From NCBI RefSeq assembly GCF_009711185.1, contig NZ_WMIF01000004.1:62001-126000 (forward strand): 64,000 nt of DNA. The letters are read 5' to 3'. Below the pieces are notes generated by a model, which worked only from the letters and a program-made list of their open reading frames with translations, made no database searches and was not told where the DNA came from. Below, piece after piece: positions 8,330 through 16,844 of the stretch (position 1 is the first letter of the stretch; the number at the start of each line of letters is the position of its first letter). The position numbers and the translations under genes are program-made. This DNA is from Paracoccus limosus. Lineage in GTDB: Bacteria; Pseudomonadota; Alphaproteobacteria; Rhodobacterales; Rhodobacteraceae.

Positions 8330-8614
8330 TCACATTTCGACTTCTTCGTAAAGCGCAACCGCCTCGCTGGCCGGGCCGCGCCTTTCGCCAAGTCCCAGCA
8401 CCCGCAGCACGCGCACCTGACCATGGGCCGAGACCGTCACCACATCGCCGCCGCGCAACATCTGCGCCGGCTTGCGGCACGGGTTGCCGTTCATGCGGAT
8501 GCCGCCGGCATCGACGGCACCAGCGGCGAGGGTTCGGGTGCGAAACAGACGGGCGTGGTGCAGCCAGCGATCCAGACGGATGCCGGCTGCGCCCTGTTCG
8601 ATGCTCACGCGCAA
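8330..8614 (-). CDS. S4-domain RNA-binding protein (Hsp15-like, short form)
   Basis: 94 residues. The S4 fold is clear: RLDRWLHHARLFRTRTLA, then GGIRMNGNPCRKPA and LRGGDVVTV. It resembles heat-shock protein 15, which binds nascent-chain 50S subunits, but stops soon after the S4 domain and lacks the longer basic tail of many relatives. No ATG is available in frame: TTG at 8614 has GGA about nine bases upstream and GTG at 8608 is an alternative. It starts 16 bases after the stop of the RNA helicase, so the two are probably one operon, which supports an RNA-related role. Confidence 0.85.
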   Translation of the reverse strand: MRVSIEQGAAGIRLDRWLHHARLFRTRTLAAGAVDAGGIRMNGNPCRKPAQMLRGGDVVTVSAHGQVRVLRVLGLGERRGPASEAVALYEEVEM

Positions 8615-8630
8615 GCCATTCCGGCGCGGC

Positions 8631-11591
8631 TCACGTCTTGTTCTTCAGCGCAGCCAAGATAGCGAAGGGGCTGTCGGGATCCGCCTTCTTTTCCTGACGC
8701 GGCGGGCGGGCCTCGAAGCTTTTGGGAGCAAAATTCTTGCCACCCTCACCGCGCGGCTTGCCCTTGCCGTCGTGACGCGGCTTACCCTTGGGACCGCGCT
8801 CGCCGCCCTCGCCACGCGATTCCTCGCGGCGCTTGCCTTCGAAACGCGGCTTGCCTTCCTGGCCCTCGCGCGGGCCGCCCTGACGCTGACCGTCGCGCTG
8901 GCCATCGCGGGGACCGCCGCCCTGACGGGGGCCACGTTCCTGCCGTTCGCCGGCCGGGCGCTCACCACGCGGTTCGCGACGCGGCGCACGCGGACGCGGC
9001 GCCCAGGTAAAGGTGTAGAACACCTCCATCTCGGGGGCAGCAGCCTCGGCACCTTCGACGGCCTCGCCGGCCTCGGTCTCTTCGGCCTGCTTGCGGGCGG
9101 CCTGCTCGGCCTCCCATTTGGCGCGGGTCTCGGCGGCCAGCACGCTTTCCTCTTCGGTCAGCGGATGCTCGTGATCGGCGGTCTCGGGCACGGGTTCGGC
9201 CACAGGGGCGGCCACGGCGCGGGTCTTGGCACGCTCGGCTTTTTCGGCGCGATAGCCCAGCCCCTGCATCAGCCCCGAGAACTGTTCCAGCGTCATGCCG
9301 GTGATCGACAGCATGTCGGGCGTTGCCTCGAAACCGGCGCGGCTGTCATGGCTGCGCAGCATATCGGCCAGCCGTTCCAGCATGTCGATGCGGATGGCGC
9401 GATCGCCCGCCGGGTGATAGCCCGACAGCGTGTAATAGCCCTTGGGCACGTCGGGCAGGTTCGGGATCGTCACCAGACCCGGCGGCGGGCTTTCCGGGAA
9501 CTCGCCCAGACCCTGATCCAGCCCCCAAAGCACCAGCCGCAGCCGGGTCGGCGCCGGTTTCAGCAGCGCCGGCTGGAAGATGGTGAACTGGCCAAAGCGC
9601 ACGCCATGCTTGCGCAGCAAGCCGCGCGCATCCTGATCCAGCTCCTTGACCTCATTGGCGACGCTCTCGCGCGGCAGCACGCCCAGCGATTCCACCAGAC
9701 GGAAGGCGAAACCGCGCGCAAGCCCGATCAGCGTCTCGTCATTTTTCAGCGCCAAAAGCGGCTCGAAGGCGGTCGCGACCTTGCGGTCGATGAAATGCTG
9801 CAGCCGGCGGCGCACCTTTTCAGCGATCTCGGGGCCGGCCTCTTCGTCGACGAAGGGCTCGACGCCGGGCTTCAAAGCCTCGGCCCCCTTGACCAGCTTG
9901 CCCACGGCCGAACTGCCCCACATCAGGCCGCCCTGCTCGGTGAAGTCCAGCTCGGTATCGGGCGCGTTGTAGAACCGGTCAGCCCGCAGATGGAACTCGG
10001 GTTTCAGCGCCTCATAGGCGGCGCGGGTCAGCATCCTGGCCTCGTCCCCGGTTGCACTGGGATCGGTGCGGAAACGGAATCCTTCAAGACGGCCGGCGAA
10101 TTCGCCCTCGACCGTCACTTCGCCCTTGTCGTTCACCTCGGCCAAAAGGCTCTCCTTTTGCTTGAGCCGGCGCAATAGCACGGATGTGCGCCGGTCAACG
10201 AATCTTTGCGTCAGTGCCGCGTGCAACGCGTCCGACAGTCGGTCTTCTACAGCGCGCGTCTCGGCGCGCCAATGGCTTTCATCGGAAACCCAGCCGGAAC
10301 GCTGCGCGACATAGGTCCAAGTCCGTATATATGCCAAGCGTTTCGACAATGTGTCGATATCGCCTTGCGTTTTATCAATGCGCGTCACCTGTTCGGCCAG
10401 CCAGCCGCGCGGCACGCCGCCTTCTTGCAAAAAGCCGAAGATCCGCGCCAGCAGCGTCGCATGTTCGACCGGCGAGATCGAGCGGAAATCCGGAATCCGG
10501 CAGACATCCCACAGCAGGCGCACGTCCTTGGGATGGGCCAGACGGTCGCGGATCTCGGGCATCACCGTCAGCGCCTTCAGCGCGCGCAGATCGTCCGCCT
10601 CGCGCCCGCGGGTCAGCCATTCGGTCTGGGGCGAGGTTTCAAGGCTGGCGATCAGCCGCTCGACCGTGCCGAACTCCAGCGCCGCATTGCGCCACATCAG
10701 CCGGCTGATCGGCTGGAAGCGGTGGTTCTCGATCGCCTCGATCAGCCCCTCGTCCAAGGGGCTGGCATCGCCGGTGACGCCAAAGGTCCCGGGCTCGGTA
10801 TGGCGCCCGGCGCGGCCGGCGATCTGGCCCAGCTCATGCGGGAACAGCGGGCGATAGCGGCGGCCGTCGAATTTCTCGGTCGAGGAAAAGGCGATATGGC
10901 GGATGTCGAGGTTCAGCCCCATGCCGATGGCATCGGTCGCGACCAGAAAATCCACCTCGCCATTCTGATACATCGCCACCTGCGCATTGCGCGTGCGCGG
11001 CGACAGCGCGCCCATGACCACGGCACAGCCGCCCTTTTGCCGGCGGATCAGCTCGGCCGTGGCATAGACCTCGTCGACGGAAAAGCACACGATGGCCGAG
11101 CGCGGCGGCATCCGGCTGATCTTTTTCGAGCCGGCCCAGGACAGGCTGGAAAACCGCTCGCGGCGCATGAACTGCACGCCCGGCACCAGCGCGGCAATGG
11201 CCGGCCGCATGGTGTCGCTGCCCAGCAGCAGGGTTTCATGCAGACCGCGCATATGCAGCAGCCGGTCGGTAAAGACATGGCCACGCTCGGGATCGGCGCA
11301 AAGCTGGATCTCGTCGATGGCAACGAAATCGGCACCGACCTCGGGCATGGCTTCGGTGGTGGCGACCCAATATTGCACCCGCTCGGGGACGATGCGTTCC
11401 TCGCCGGTGACCAGCGCCACGACGCTGGGGCCGCGCGCCTTGACGATGCGGTCATAGACCTCGCGCGCCAAAAGCCGCAGCGGCAGGCCGATGACGCCAG
11501 TGCGATGCGCCAGCATCCGCTCGATGGCGTAATGCGTCTTGCCGGTGTTGGTCGGCCCCAACACGGCGGTAACCCGGGATTTGTCGTTCAT
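8631..11591 (-). CDS. SUV3-like ATP-dependent RNA helicase with long RG-rich tail
   Basis: 986 residues. Superfamily 2 helicase of the Suv3 group: Walker A GPTNTGKT near residues 12-19, DEIQ box in FVAIDEIQL, then ALSPRTRNAQVAMYQNG, ATDAIGMGLNLDI and GRAGR motifs of the second RecA domain, then the Suv3 C-terminal helical region. From about 865 to 965 the chain is a low-complexity Arg/Gly/Glu/Lys tract with many RG and RGE steps, ending in a conserved-looking SPFAILAALK. The ATG at 11591 overlaps the TPR gene stop by one base (TGATG). In mitochondria Suv3 works with an exoribonuclease; here an S4 RNA-binding gene follows. Confidence 0.92.
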   Translation of the reverse strand: MNDKSRVTAVLGPTNTGKTHYAIERMLAHRTGVIGLPLRLLAREVYDRIVKARGPSVVALVTGEERIVPERVQYWVATTEAMPEVGADFVAIDEIQLCADPERGHVFTDRLLHMRGLHETLLLGSDTMRPAIAALVPGVQFMRRERFSSLSWAGSKKISRMPPRSAIVCFSVDEVYATAELIRRQKGGCAVVMGALSPRTRNAQVAMYQNGEVDFLVATDAIGMGLNLDIRHIAFSSTEKFDGRRYRPLFPHELGQIAGRAGRHTEPGTFGVTGDASPLDEGLIEAIENHRFQPISRLMWRNAALEFGTVERLIASLETSPQTEWLTRGREADDLRALKALTVMPEIRDRLAHPKDVRLLWDVCRIPDFRSISPVEHATLLARIFGFLQEGGVPRGWLAEQVTRIDKTQGDIDTLSKRLAYIRTWTYVAQRSGWVSDESHWRAETRAVEDRLSDALHAALTQRFVDRRTSVLLRRLKQKESLLAEVNDKGEVTVEGEFAGRLEGFRFRTDPSATGDEARMLTRAAYEALKPEFHLRADRFYNAPDTELDFTEQGGLMWGSSAVGKLVKGAEALKPGVEPFVDEEAGPEIAEKVRRRLQHFIDRKVATAFEPLLALKNDETLIGLARGFAFRLVESLGVLPRESVANEVKELDQDARGLLRKHGVRFGQFTIFQPALLKPAPTRLRLVLWGLDQGLGEFPESPPPGLVTIPNLPDVPKGYYTLSGYHPAGDRAIRIDMLERLADMLRSHDSRAGFEATPDMLSITGMTLEQFSGLMQGLGYRAEKAERAKTRAVAAPVAEPVPETADHEHPLTEEESVLAAETRAKWEAEQAARKQAEETEAGEAVEGAEAAAPEMEVFYTFTWAPRPRAPRREPRGERPAGERQERGPRQGGGPRDGQRDGQRQGGPREGQEGKPRFEGKRREESRGEGGERGPKGKPRHDGKGKPRGEGGKNFAPKSFEARPPRQEKKADPDSPFAILAALKNKT

Positions 11592-12289
11592 CAGGCGTCC
11601 GTGCCTTTGGTCAGTTCTTCCAGCCGCGTCACGGCATCCTGCGCATCCTGTTGATGCGGGTGGATCTTGAGGCTGGCGCGATAGGCTTGCAACGCGCGCG
11701 CATTGTCGCCCAATTCCTCGAACATGCTGCCAAGCTGGGTCAGGGCCCCGAAATGGCGCGGCTCGCGTTTCAGCACCTCGGCCATGGCGGCGACCGCCGG
11801 GCCCAGATCGCCGTCCAGATAATAGGCCACGCCCAGCAGATACCAGCCATTCGCGTAATCGGGGGCATGATCGGTCAAGGCGGTCAGATGCTCGATGGCG
11901 GCGCGGTTGTCGCCGGCATCCATCGCCGCCTCGCCGCGCTTGGCCAAAAGATCCATGCTGGCAGAACCCGAGCGCGACCAGATCCGCAGGATATCGCTTT
12001 CGGCGCGCGCCCATGTCTCGCCGTCCGGCTGGGCCAGCTCGGCAAAAAGCGCATTCAGATCCTCGCGCTCGCGCAGACGGGCCTCGCGCGTGGGTTCGCT
12101 CGGAACGGCGGGCTCGATGGCGGGGGCTTCCTCGGCCGGATCAGCATCGGGCGCGGGCACGGTCGGCGCATCGGATTGCACCCGCAGCGGCAGCGGCGCC
12201 GGCCGGGCAAGGACATGGAAGCCACAGCCCAGGCCCAGGATTAACCCTGCCGTCACGGCAATGTGGAAATGGGGGACTGGCCAGCGCAT
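11591..12289 (-). CDS. TPR-repeat protein with N-terminal membrane anchor
   Basis: 232 residues. A single hydrophobic segment at about 8-27 (IAVTAGLILGLGCGFHVLA), then a Pro/Ala/Glu-rich linker to about 70, then a helical region with at least three TPR units (NGWYLLGVAYYLDGDLGPA, HFGALTQLGSMFEELGDNARALQAY). Likely inner-membrane anchored with a periplasmic TPR domain for protein-protein contacts. Start at ATG 12289 has AGAGG upstream. It couples directly to the helicase start by a TGATG overlap, although a functional link is not obvious. Divergent from the SCP2 gene with only 57 bases between. Confidence 0.85.
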   Translation of the reverse strand: MRWPVPHFHIAVTAGLILGLGCGFHVLARPAPLPLRVQSDAPTVPAPDADPAEEAPAIEPAVPSEPTREARLREREDLNALFAELAQPDGETWARAESDILRIWSRSGSASMDLLAKRGEAAMDAGDNRAAIEHLTALTDHAPDYANGWYLLGVAYYLDGDLGPAVAAMAEVLKREPRHFGALTQLGSMFEELGDNARALQAYRASLKIHPHQQDAQDAVTRLEELTKGTDA

Positions 12290-12346
12290 AACCTCTATGT
12301 AACTTTCCCGCCAATCCATTTCCAGACTCACTCGGAGAGAACACTT

Positions 12347-12631
12347 ATGAGCAAGGTTGTCGAGGCCGCCGTGGCCGCACTGGACCCCAAAGCCAAGGGC
12401 TTTGACGGAACCGCCAAATTCGTGATCGAGGGCGAGGGCGCGGTCTATATCGACGGCAACGGCGCACGGGCCGCCGATGACGAGGCCGAGGTGACGCTGA
12501 CCGCCAGCCGCGAAACCTTCGAGGGGTTGCTGTCGGGCGATGTGAACCCGACCATGGCCTTCATGACCGGCAAGCTGAAAGTCGATGGCGCGATGGGCAC
12601 GGCGATGAAGCTGGGCGCACTGCTGAGCTGA
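12347..12631 (+). CDS. SCP2 sterol-carrier-like lipid-binding protein
   Basis: 94 residues, essentially a stand-alone SCP2 domain: GTAKFVIEGEGAVYIDG, then ADDEAEVTLTASRETFEGLLSG, then MAFMTGKLKVDGAMGTAMKLG. Such proteins bind fatty acyl chains or other hydrophobic ligands in the cytosol; the ligand is unknown. GGAGAG lies eight bases before the ATG. A lipase-like gene starts four bases after its stop, so the pair is probably co-transcribed and may act on the same lipids. Confidence 0.9.
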   Translation: MSKVVEAAVAALDPKAKGFDGTAKFVIEGEGAVYIDGNGARAADDEAEVTLTASRETFEGLLSGDVNPTMAFMTGKLKVDGAMGTAMKLGALLS

Positions 12632-12635
12632 GCCA

Positions 12636-13574
12636 ATGACACCCGCGCCGTTCAACACGCTGCCGGGTGATCCCCTTCCCATGGCCCGCGCCTTCTGGCT
12701 GCGGGCCGATGACGGCACCCGCCTGCGCGCCACGCATTGGGCCGCGGGCGGGGCGTCGGCCTCGGTACTGCTGTTCACCGGCCGCACCGAATATGCCGAG
12801 AAATACAACCGTCTGGCGCTGGACCTGAATGCGGCCGGGCTGGATGTGATGACCATCGACTGGCGCGGACAGGGCATGTCCGACCGCCTGCTGGACGACC
12901 CCCGCCCCGGCCATGTCGCGCATTTCTCCGATTATCAGCGCGACGTGATCGAACTGGTGGTTGCGGCGCAGGAGCTGGCCCTGCCGCAGCCGTGGCATCT
13001 GCTGGCCCATTCCATGGGCGGCGCCATCGGCCTTGCGGCGCTGCATGACGGGCTGCCGGTGCGCTCGGCGGTGTTCTCGGCGCCGATGTGGGGCTTGGGC
13101 CTGTCGCAACTGATGACGCGGCTGGCGCGGGCAATGATCGTGATCTCGCGCCACACCGGCCGCCTGCAGGCGATCGCGCCGGGCTCGGGCGGGTTCGATC
13201 CCTTCGTGCTGAAACAGGGTTTCCTTGACAATCTGCTGACCGGCGACGGCACGGTCTGGGGCCGTCTGGTCGCCGAGGCGGCGGCATGGCCCGAACAGAC
13301 CATCGGCGGCGCCACCTATCGCTGGCTTTCGGGGGCGCTGGACGAATGCCGACGGCTGGCCGCGCTTGAGGCACTGCCGCTGCCGCTGCTGGTCGGGCTG
13401 GGCGGTCAGGACCGCATCATCTCGGCCGAGGCGATCCGCCAGCGCGTGGCCAGCTGGCCCGGCGCCCGCCTGCTGGAGCTGCCCGAATCCCGGCATGAAC
13501 CGATGATGGAGCGCGCGGCGATCCGCGACGCCTTCCTGACAGCAATGATCGGGCATTTTCACGCCGCTGCCTGA
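12636..13574 (+). CDS. Alpha/beta hydrolase, lysophospholipase / monoacylglycerol lipase type
   Basis: 312 residues. Serine hydrolase of the S33 'serine aminopeptidase' group, also called Hydrolase_4. Seen are the strand/oxyanion region LLFTGRTEYAEKYNRLA, DWRGQGMSDR, the nucleophile elbow HSMGG (serine near residue 127), and late acid/base candidates in GLGGQDRIISAE and ESRHEPMME. Alphaproteobacterial members are often annotated PldB and cleave lysophospholipids or monoacylglycerols; the exact substrate is not determined here. It follows the SCP2 gene by four bases. Confidence 0.9.
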   Translation: MTPAPFNTLPGDPLPMARAFWLRADDGTRLRATHWAAGGASASVLLFTGRTEYAEKYNRLALDLNAAGLDVMTIDWRGQGMSDRLLDDPRPGHVAHFSDYQRDVIELVVAAQELALPQPWHLLAHSMGGAIGLAALHDGLPVRSAVFSAPMWGLGLSQLMTRLARAMIVISRHTGRLQAIAPGSGGFDPFVLKQGFLDNLLTGDGTVWGRLVAEAAAWPEQTIGGATYRWLSGALDECRRLAALEALPLPLLVGLGGQDRIISAEAIRQRVASWPGARLLELPESRHEPMMERAAIRDAFLTAMIGHFHAAA

Positions 13575-13646
13575 ACCTCCGATCACGGCATGACTTGAAG
13601 CCGGGGCGCCGAACCGTCACATCTTGGGCAACCGAAAGGATCGATC

Positions 13647-15506
13647 ATGACGATTTTCCAAGCCCTCCCGTTTTTCCCGGCCAGCCTGACGCGCGACGAG
13701 AACGCCCTGCCCGTCGCCGCCGATGCCGATGCCGTGGATCTCGGCGCCCTGCCGGAATGGGATCTCTCGGACCTTTACCCCGCGCCCGATTCGCCGGAGC
13801 TGACCAGGGATGTTGCAGCCCTCGAGGCCGCCTGCGCCAGCTTTGCCCGCGATTACGAGGGGCGTCTGGCCTCGCTGAACGGCGCCCGGATGCTGGAATG
13901 CATCGAACGCTATCAACAGATCGATGTGCTGGGCGGCCGGATCATGTCCTATGCCGGGCTGCGCTATTACCAGAACACCACCGACGCCGGCCGCGCCAAG
14001 TTCATGGGCGACCTGCAGGACCGCATCACGCAGGCGACGACGCGACTGGTCTTCTTCAGTCTGGAATTCAACCGCATCTCGGACGACCGCTATGCCGAGA
14101 TTTTCGCCGATCCCGAAGGTCCGGCCCGCTACAAGCCGGTCTTTGACCGCATGCGCGCCATGCGCCCCTATCAGCTGTCCGATGAGCTGGAGCGTTTCCT
14201 GCACGACAATTCCGTCGTCGGCGCCGCCGCGTGGAACCGGCTCTTTGACGAAACCACCGCCGGGCTGACCTTCGAGGTCGAGGGCGAGACGCTGGGCATC
14301 GAGGCGACGCTGGACCTGCTGACCGACCACGACCGCGCCCGCCGCGAGGCCGGCGCCCGCGCGCTGGCCAAGGTCTTTGGCCAGAACATCAAGCTTTTTG
14401 CCCGCATCCACAACACGCTCGCCAAGGAAAAGGCGATCGAGGACAAATGGCGCAAGATGCCGACGCCGCAGATGGGCCGGCACCTGTCGAACCATGTCGA
14501 GCCCGAGGTGGTCGAGGCGCTGCGCAACGCGGTGACGGCCGCCTATCCGCGCCTGTCGCATCGCTACTACCGGCTCAAGGCGAAATGGCTGGGCCTCGAC
14601 AAGCTGCAGGTCTGGGACCGCAACGCGCCGCTGCCCAGTCAGAACCCGCGCAACATCCGCTGGCCCGAGGCCCGCGCAACCGTGCTGGACGCCTATGCCG
14701 GCTTCTCGCCGAAACTGGCCGATCTGGCGCAGCCCTTCTTCGACCACGGCTGGATCGATGCCGGCGTGAAACCCGGCAAGGCTCCGGGCGCCTTTGCCCA
14801 TCCGACCGTCACCACGGTGCATCCCTATGTGCTGCTGAACTACCTCGGCAAGCCGCGCGACGTGATGACGCTGGCGCATGAGCTGGGCCATGGCGTCCAC
14901 CAGCGCTTGGCAGCAACTCAGGGCGAGCTCTTGGCCGCAACGCCCCTGACCTTGGCTGAAACCGCCTCGGTCTTTGGCGAGATGCTGACCTTCCGCGCGC
15001 TTCTCGCGAAGACCACCGACCCGGTGCAGCGCAAGGCGCTGATCGCCGGCAAGGTCGAGGACATGATCAACACGGTCGTGCGCCAGATCGCCTTCTACGA
15101 TTTCGAATGCAAGCTGCACGCCGCTCGCGCCGAGGGCGAACTGACCCCCGAAGACATCAACGCTCTCTGGATGTCCGTGCAGGGCGAATCGCTGGGCGAT
15201 GCGTTCGAATTCATGCCGGGCTATGAGACCTTCTGGACCTATATCCCGCATTTCGTGCACTCGCCCTTCTACGTCTATGCCTATGCCTTCGGCGATGGCC
15301 TCGTGAACGCGCTTTACGCAGCCTATGAGGACGGCCTGCCCGGCTTTCAGGAGAAATACTTCGCCCTGCTCTCGGCCGGCGGCTCGCGCCACCACAAGGA
15401 GTTGTTGGCCCCCTTCGGCCTCGACGCCTCGGACCCGGCCTTCTGGGACAAGGGCCTGTCGATGATCGAAAAGCTGATCGACGAACTGGAAGCGATGGAA
15501 AGCTGA
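13647..15506 (+). CDS. pepF: Oligoendopeptidase F, M3 family
   Basis: 619 residues, normal for the M3B PepF/TIGR02290 group. Cytosolic zinc oligopeptidase that degrades short peptides. The zinc motif is HELGH within MTLAHELGHGVHQRL (codons about 14877-14891), with the third ligand Glu expected in ETASVFGE. The N-terminus begins with a Paracoccus-like leader and WDLSDLYPAPDSPEL, where similarity to the family normally starts. AAGGATCG precedes the ATG. It is followed by a hairpin-rich repeat element. Confidence 0.96.
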   Translation: MTIFQALPFFPASLTRDENALPVAADADAVDLGALPEWDLSDLYPAPDSPELTRDVAALEAACASFARDYEGRLASLNGARMLECIERYQQIDVLGGRIMSYAGLRYYQNTTDAGRAKFMGDLQDRITQATTRLVFFSLEFNRISDDRYAEIFADPEGPARYKPVFDRMRAMRPYQLSDELERFLHDNSVVGAAAWNRLFDETTAGLTFEVEGETLGIEATLDLLTDHDRARREAGARALAKVFGQNIKLFARIHNTLAKEKAIEDKWRKMPTPQMGRHLSNHVEPEVVEALRNAVTAAYPRLSHRYYRLKAKWLGLDKLQVWDRNAPLPSQNPRNIRWPEARATVLDAYAGFSPKLADLAQPFFDHGWIDAGVKPGKAPGAFAHPTVTTVHPYVLLNYLGKPRDVMTLAHELGHGVHQRLAATQGELLAATPLTLAETASVFGEMLTFRALLAKTTDPVQRKALIAGKVEDMINTVVRQIAFYDFECKLHAARAEGELTPEDINALWMSVQGESLGDAFEFMPGYETFWTYIPHFVHSPFYVYAYAFGDGLVNALYAAYEDGLPGFQEKYFALLSAGGSRHHKELLAPFGLDASDPAFWDKGLSMIEKLIDELEAMES

Positions 15507-15521
15507 CGACTGCCGCCACCA

Positions 15522-15636
15522 GGGGCGCTTCGCCCCCCGGACCCCCAGAGGATATTTGGGCACGAAAGAAACGCGCCTTCTTTCGTGTCCAAATATCCCG
15601 GGGGAGTCGCGAAGCGACGGGGGCAGAGCCCCCTTT
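15522..15636. repeat. Dispersed hairpin element, copy 2 (compound)
   Basis: Successive hairpins: GGGGCG/CGCCCC at 15522-15536, a 21-bp imperfect stem 15550-15570 with 15578-15598 (20 of 21 paired, seven-base loop), GTCGC/GCGAC at 15606-15618, and GGGGGC/GCCCCC at 15619-15633 ending in TTTAT. Lies between pepF and the M19 gene. Confidence 0.75.
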
Positions 15637-15662
15637 ATCGAGGAGAGACCACGATCCGCCTA

Positions 15663-16832
15663 TTGCGCCGCATCCTGCTGTCCGCGTTTGCGCTGGCCCT
15701 GGTCGCGGGCGGGCTGGTCGTCTGGTTCGGGCCCGCCTGGATCGAGCGACGGCTGAATCCGGTGACCGGCCCGGCTGGGGGCTGGCCGGTTTCGGCACGG
15801 GCGCAGGCGCTGCATGACCGGCTGGTGATCGGCGACTGGCATGCGGATTCGCTGCTTTGGAATCGTGATCTGCTGAAACGTTCTGATCGCGCTCATGTCG
15901 ACATTCCGCGACTGGCCGAGGGCAATGTCGCAGTGCAGGTCTTTACCACTGTCACCAAAAGCCCGCGCGGCCAGAATTATGCCCATAACAGCGCCGAGGC
16001 GCCGGACAATATCACGCCGCTGTTCATCGGCCAGCTGCGCCCCCTGCCCAGCTGGTTCAGCCTCAAGGAGCGGGCATTGGTTCAGGCCGCTGCCCTGAAT
16101 CGGGCTGCCGAGGCGGCGCCGCAGGCGCTGCAGGTGATCCGCTCGGCCGAGGATCTGGACGCGCTTCTGGCCGCGCGCCGCGCGGGTGCGCGCACGGTCG
16201 GGGCCATTCTGGGTGCCGAGGGCGGTCAGCCGCTGGAGGGAGATATTGCCAATCTGCGGGTGCTTTACGGGGCGGGTTTCCGGCTGATCGGGCTGACGCA
16301 TTTCTTTGACAACGAATTGGGCAGCAGCCTGCATGGCGCGGGCGGCACGGGCACCGGTCTCAGCGCGTTCGGCCGCGAGGTCGTCCGCGAAATGCAGGCG
16401 CGGCATATGATCATCGACCTTGCCCATGCCAGCCCGCAACTGGTGCGCGATGTGCTGGCCATGCCCGGCACCCGGCCGATCCTGTCGCATACCGGCATCC
16501 ATGGCCAATGCCCCAGCCCCCGCAACCTGCCCGACGATCTGGTCAAGGCCATCGCCGACAAAGGCGGCGTCATCGGCATCGGCTATTGGGCCGATGTGGT
16601 CTGCGGCAGGACCCCTGCCGATATCGCGGCCGCGATCAAGGCTGCCATCGCCCTTGTCGGCGAGGATCACGTTTCGCTGGGTTCGGATTTCGACGGCTCG
16701 GTCGATGCGCCTTTTGATGTCGCGCATCTGGCGGGGCTGACGCAGGCGCTGATCGACGCCGGGCTGAGCGATGCGCAGATCGAAAAGGTCATGGGCGGCA
16801 ATATGATCCGCTATCTGCGCGCGAATCTGTAG
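15663..16832 (+). CDS. Membrane-anchored dipeptidase, peptidase M19
   Basis: About 389 residues. Zinc dipeptidase of the renal dipeptidase family: DWHADSLL (H-x-D ligands), ILGAEGGQPLEGD (bridging Glu), LTHFFDNELGSS, SHTGIHG and LGSDFDGSVDAP (substrate Asp). The first ~23 residues form a hydrophobic anchor or signal sequence (LLRRILLSAFALALVAGG). The start is uncertain: GAGGAGAG at 15640-15647 is a strong ribosome site, but the codons after it are ACG 15651, ATC 15654 and TTG 15663, with no ATG or GTG. TTG is used here. A GTG at 15585 lies inside the preceding repeat. Confidence 0.85.
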   Translation: MRRILLSAFALALVAGGLVVWFGPAWIERRLNPVTGPAGGWPVSARAQALHDRLVIGDWHADSLLWNRDLLKRSDRAHVDIPRLAEGNVAVQVFTTVTKSPRGQNYAHNSAEAPDNITPLFIGQLRPLPSWFSLKERALVQAAALNRAAEAAPQALQVIRSAEDLDALLAARRAGARTVGAILGAEGGQPLEGDIANLRVLYGAGFRLIGLTHFFDNELGSSLHGAGGTGTGLSAFGREVVREMQARHMIIDLAHASPQLVRDVLAMPGTRPILSHTGIHGQCPSPRNLPDDLVKAIADKGGVIGIGYWADVVCGRTPADIAAAIKAAIALVGEDHVSLGSDFDGSVDAPFDVAHLAGLTQALIDAGLSDAQIEKVMGGNMIRYLRANL

Positions 16833-16844
16833 CGCCGCCCGGAT

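Noticed and set aside
15585..15662. GTG at 15585 as the start of the M19 dipeptidase.
   Set aside because: It lies inside the right arm of a repeat hairpin, has no ribosome site, and adds a non-conserved charged segment before the signal anchor.
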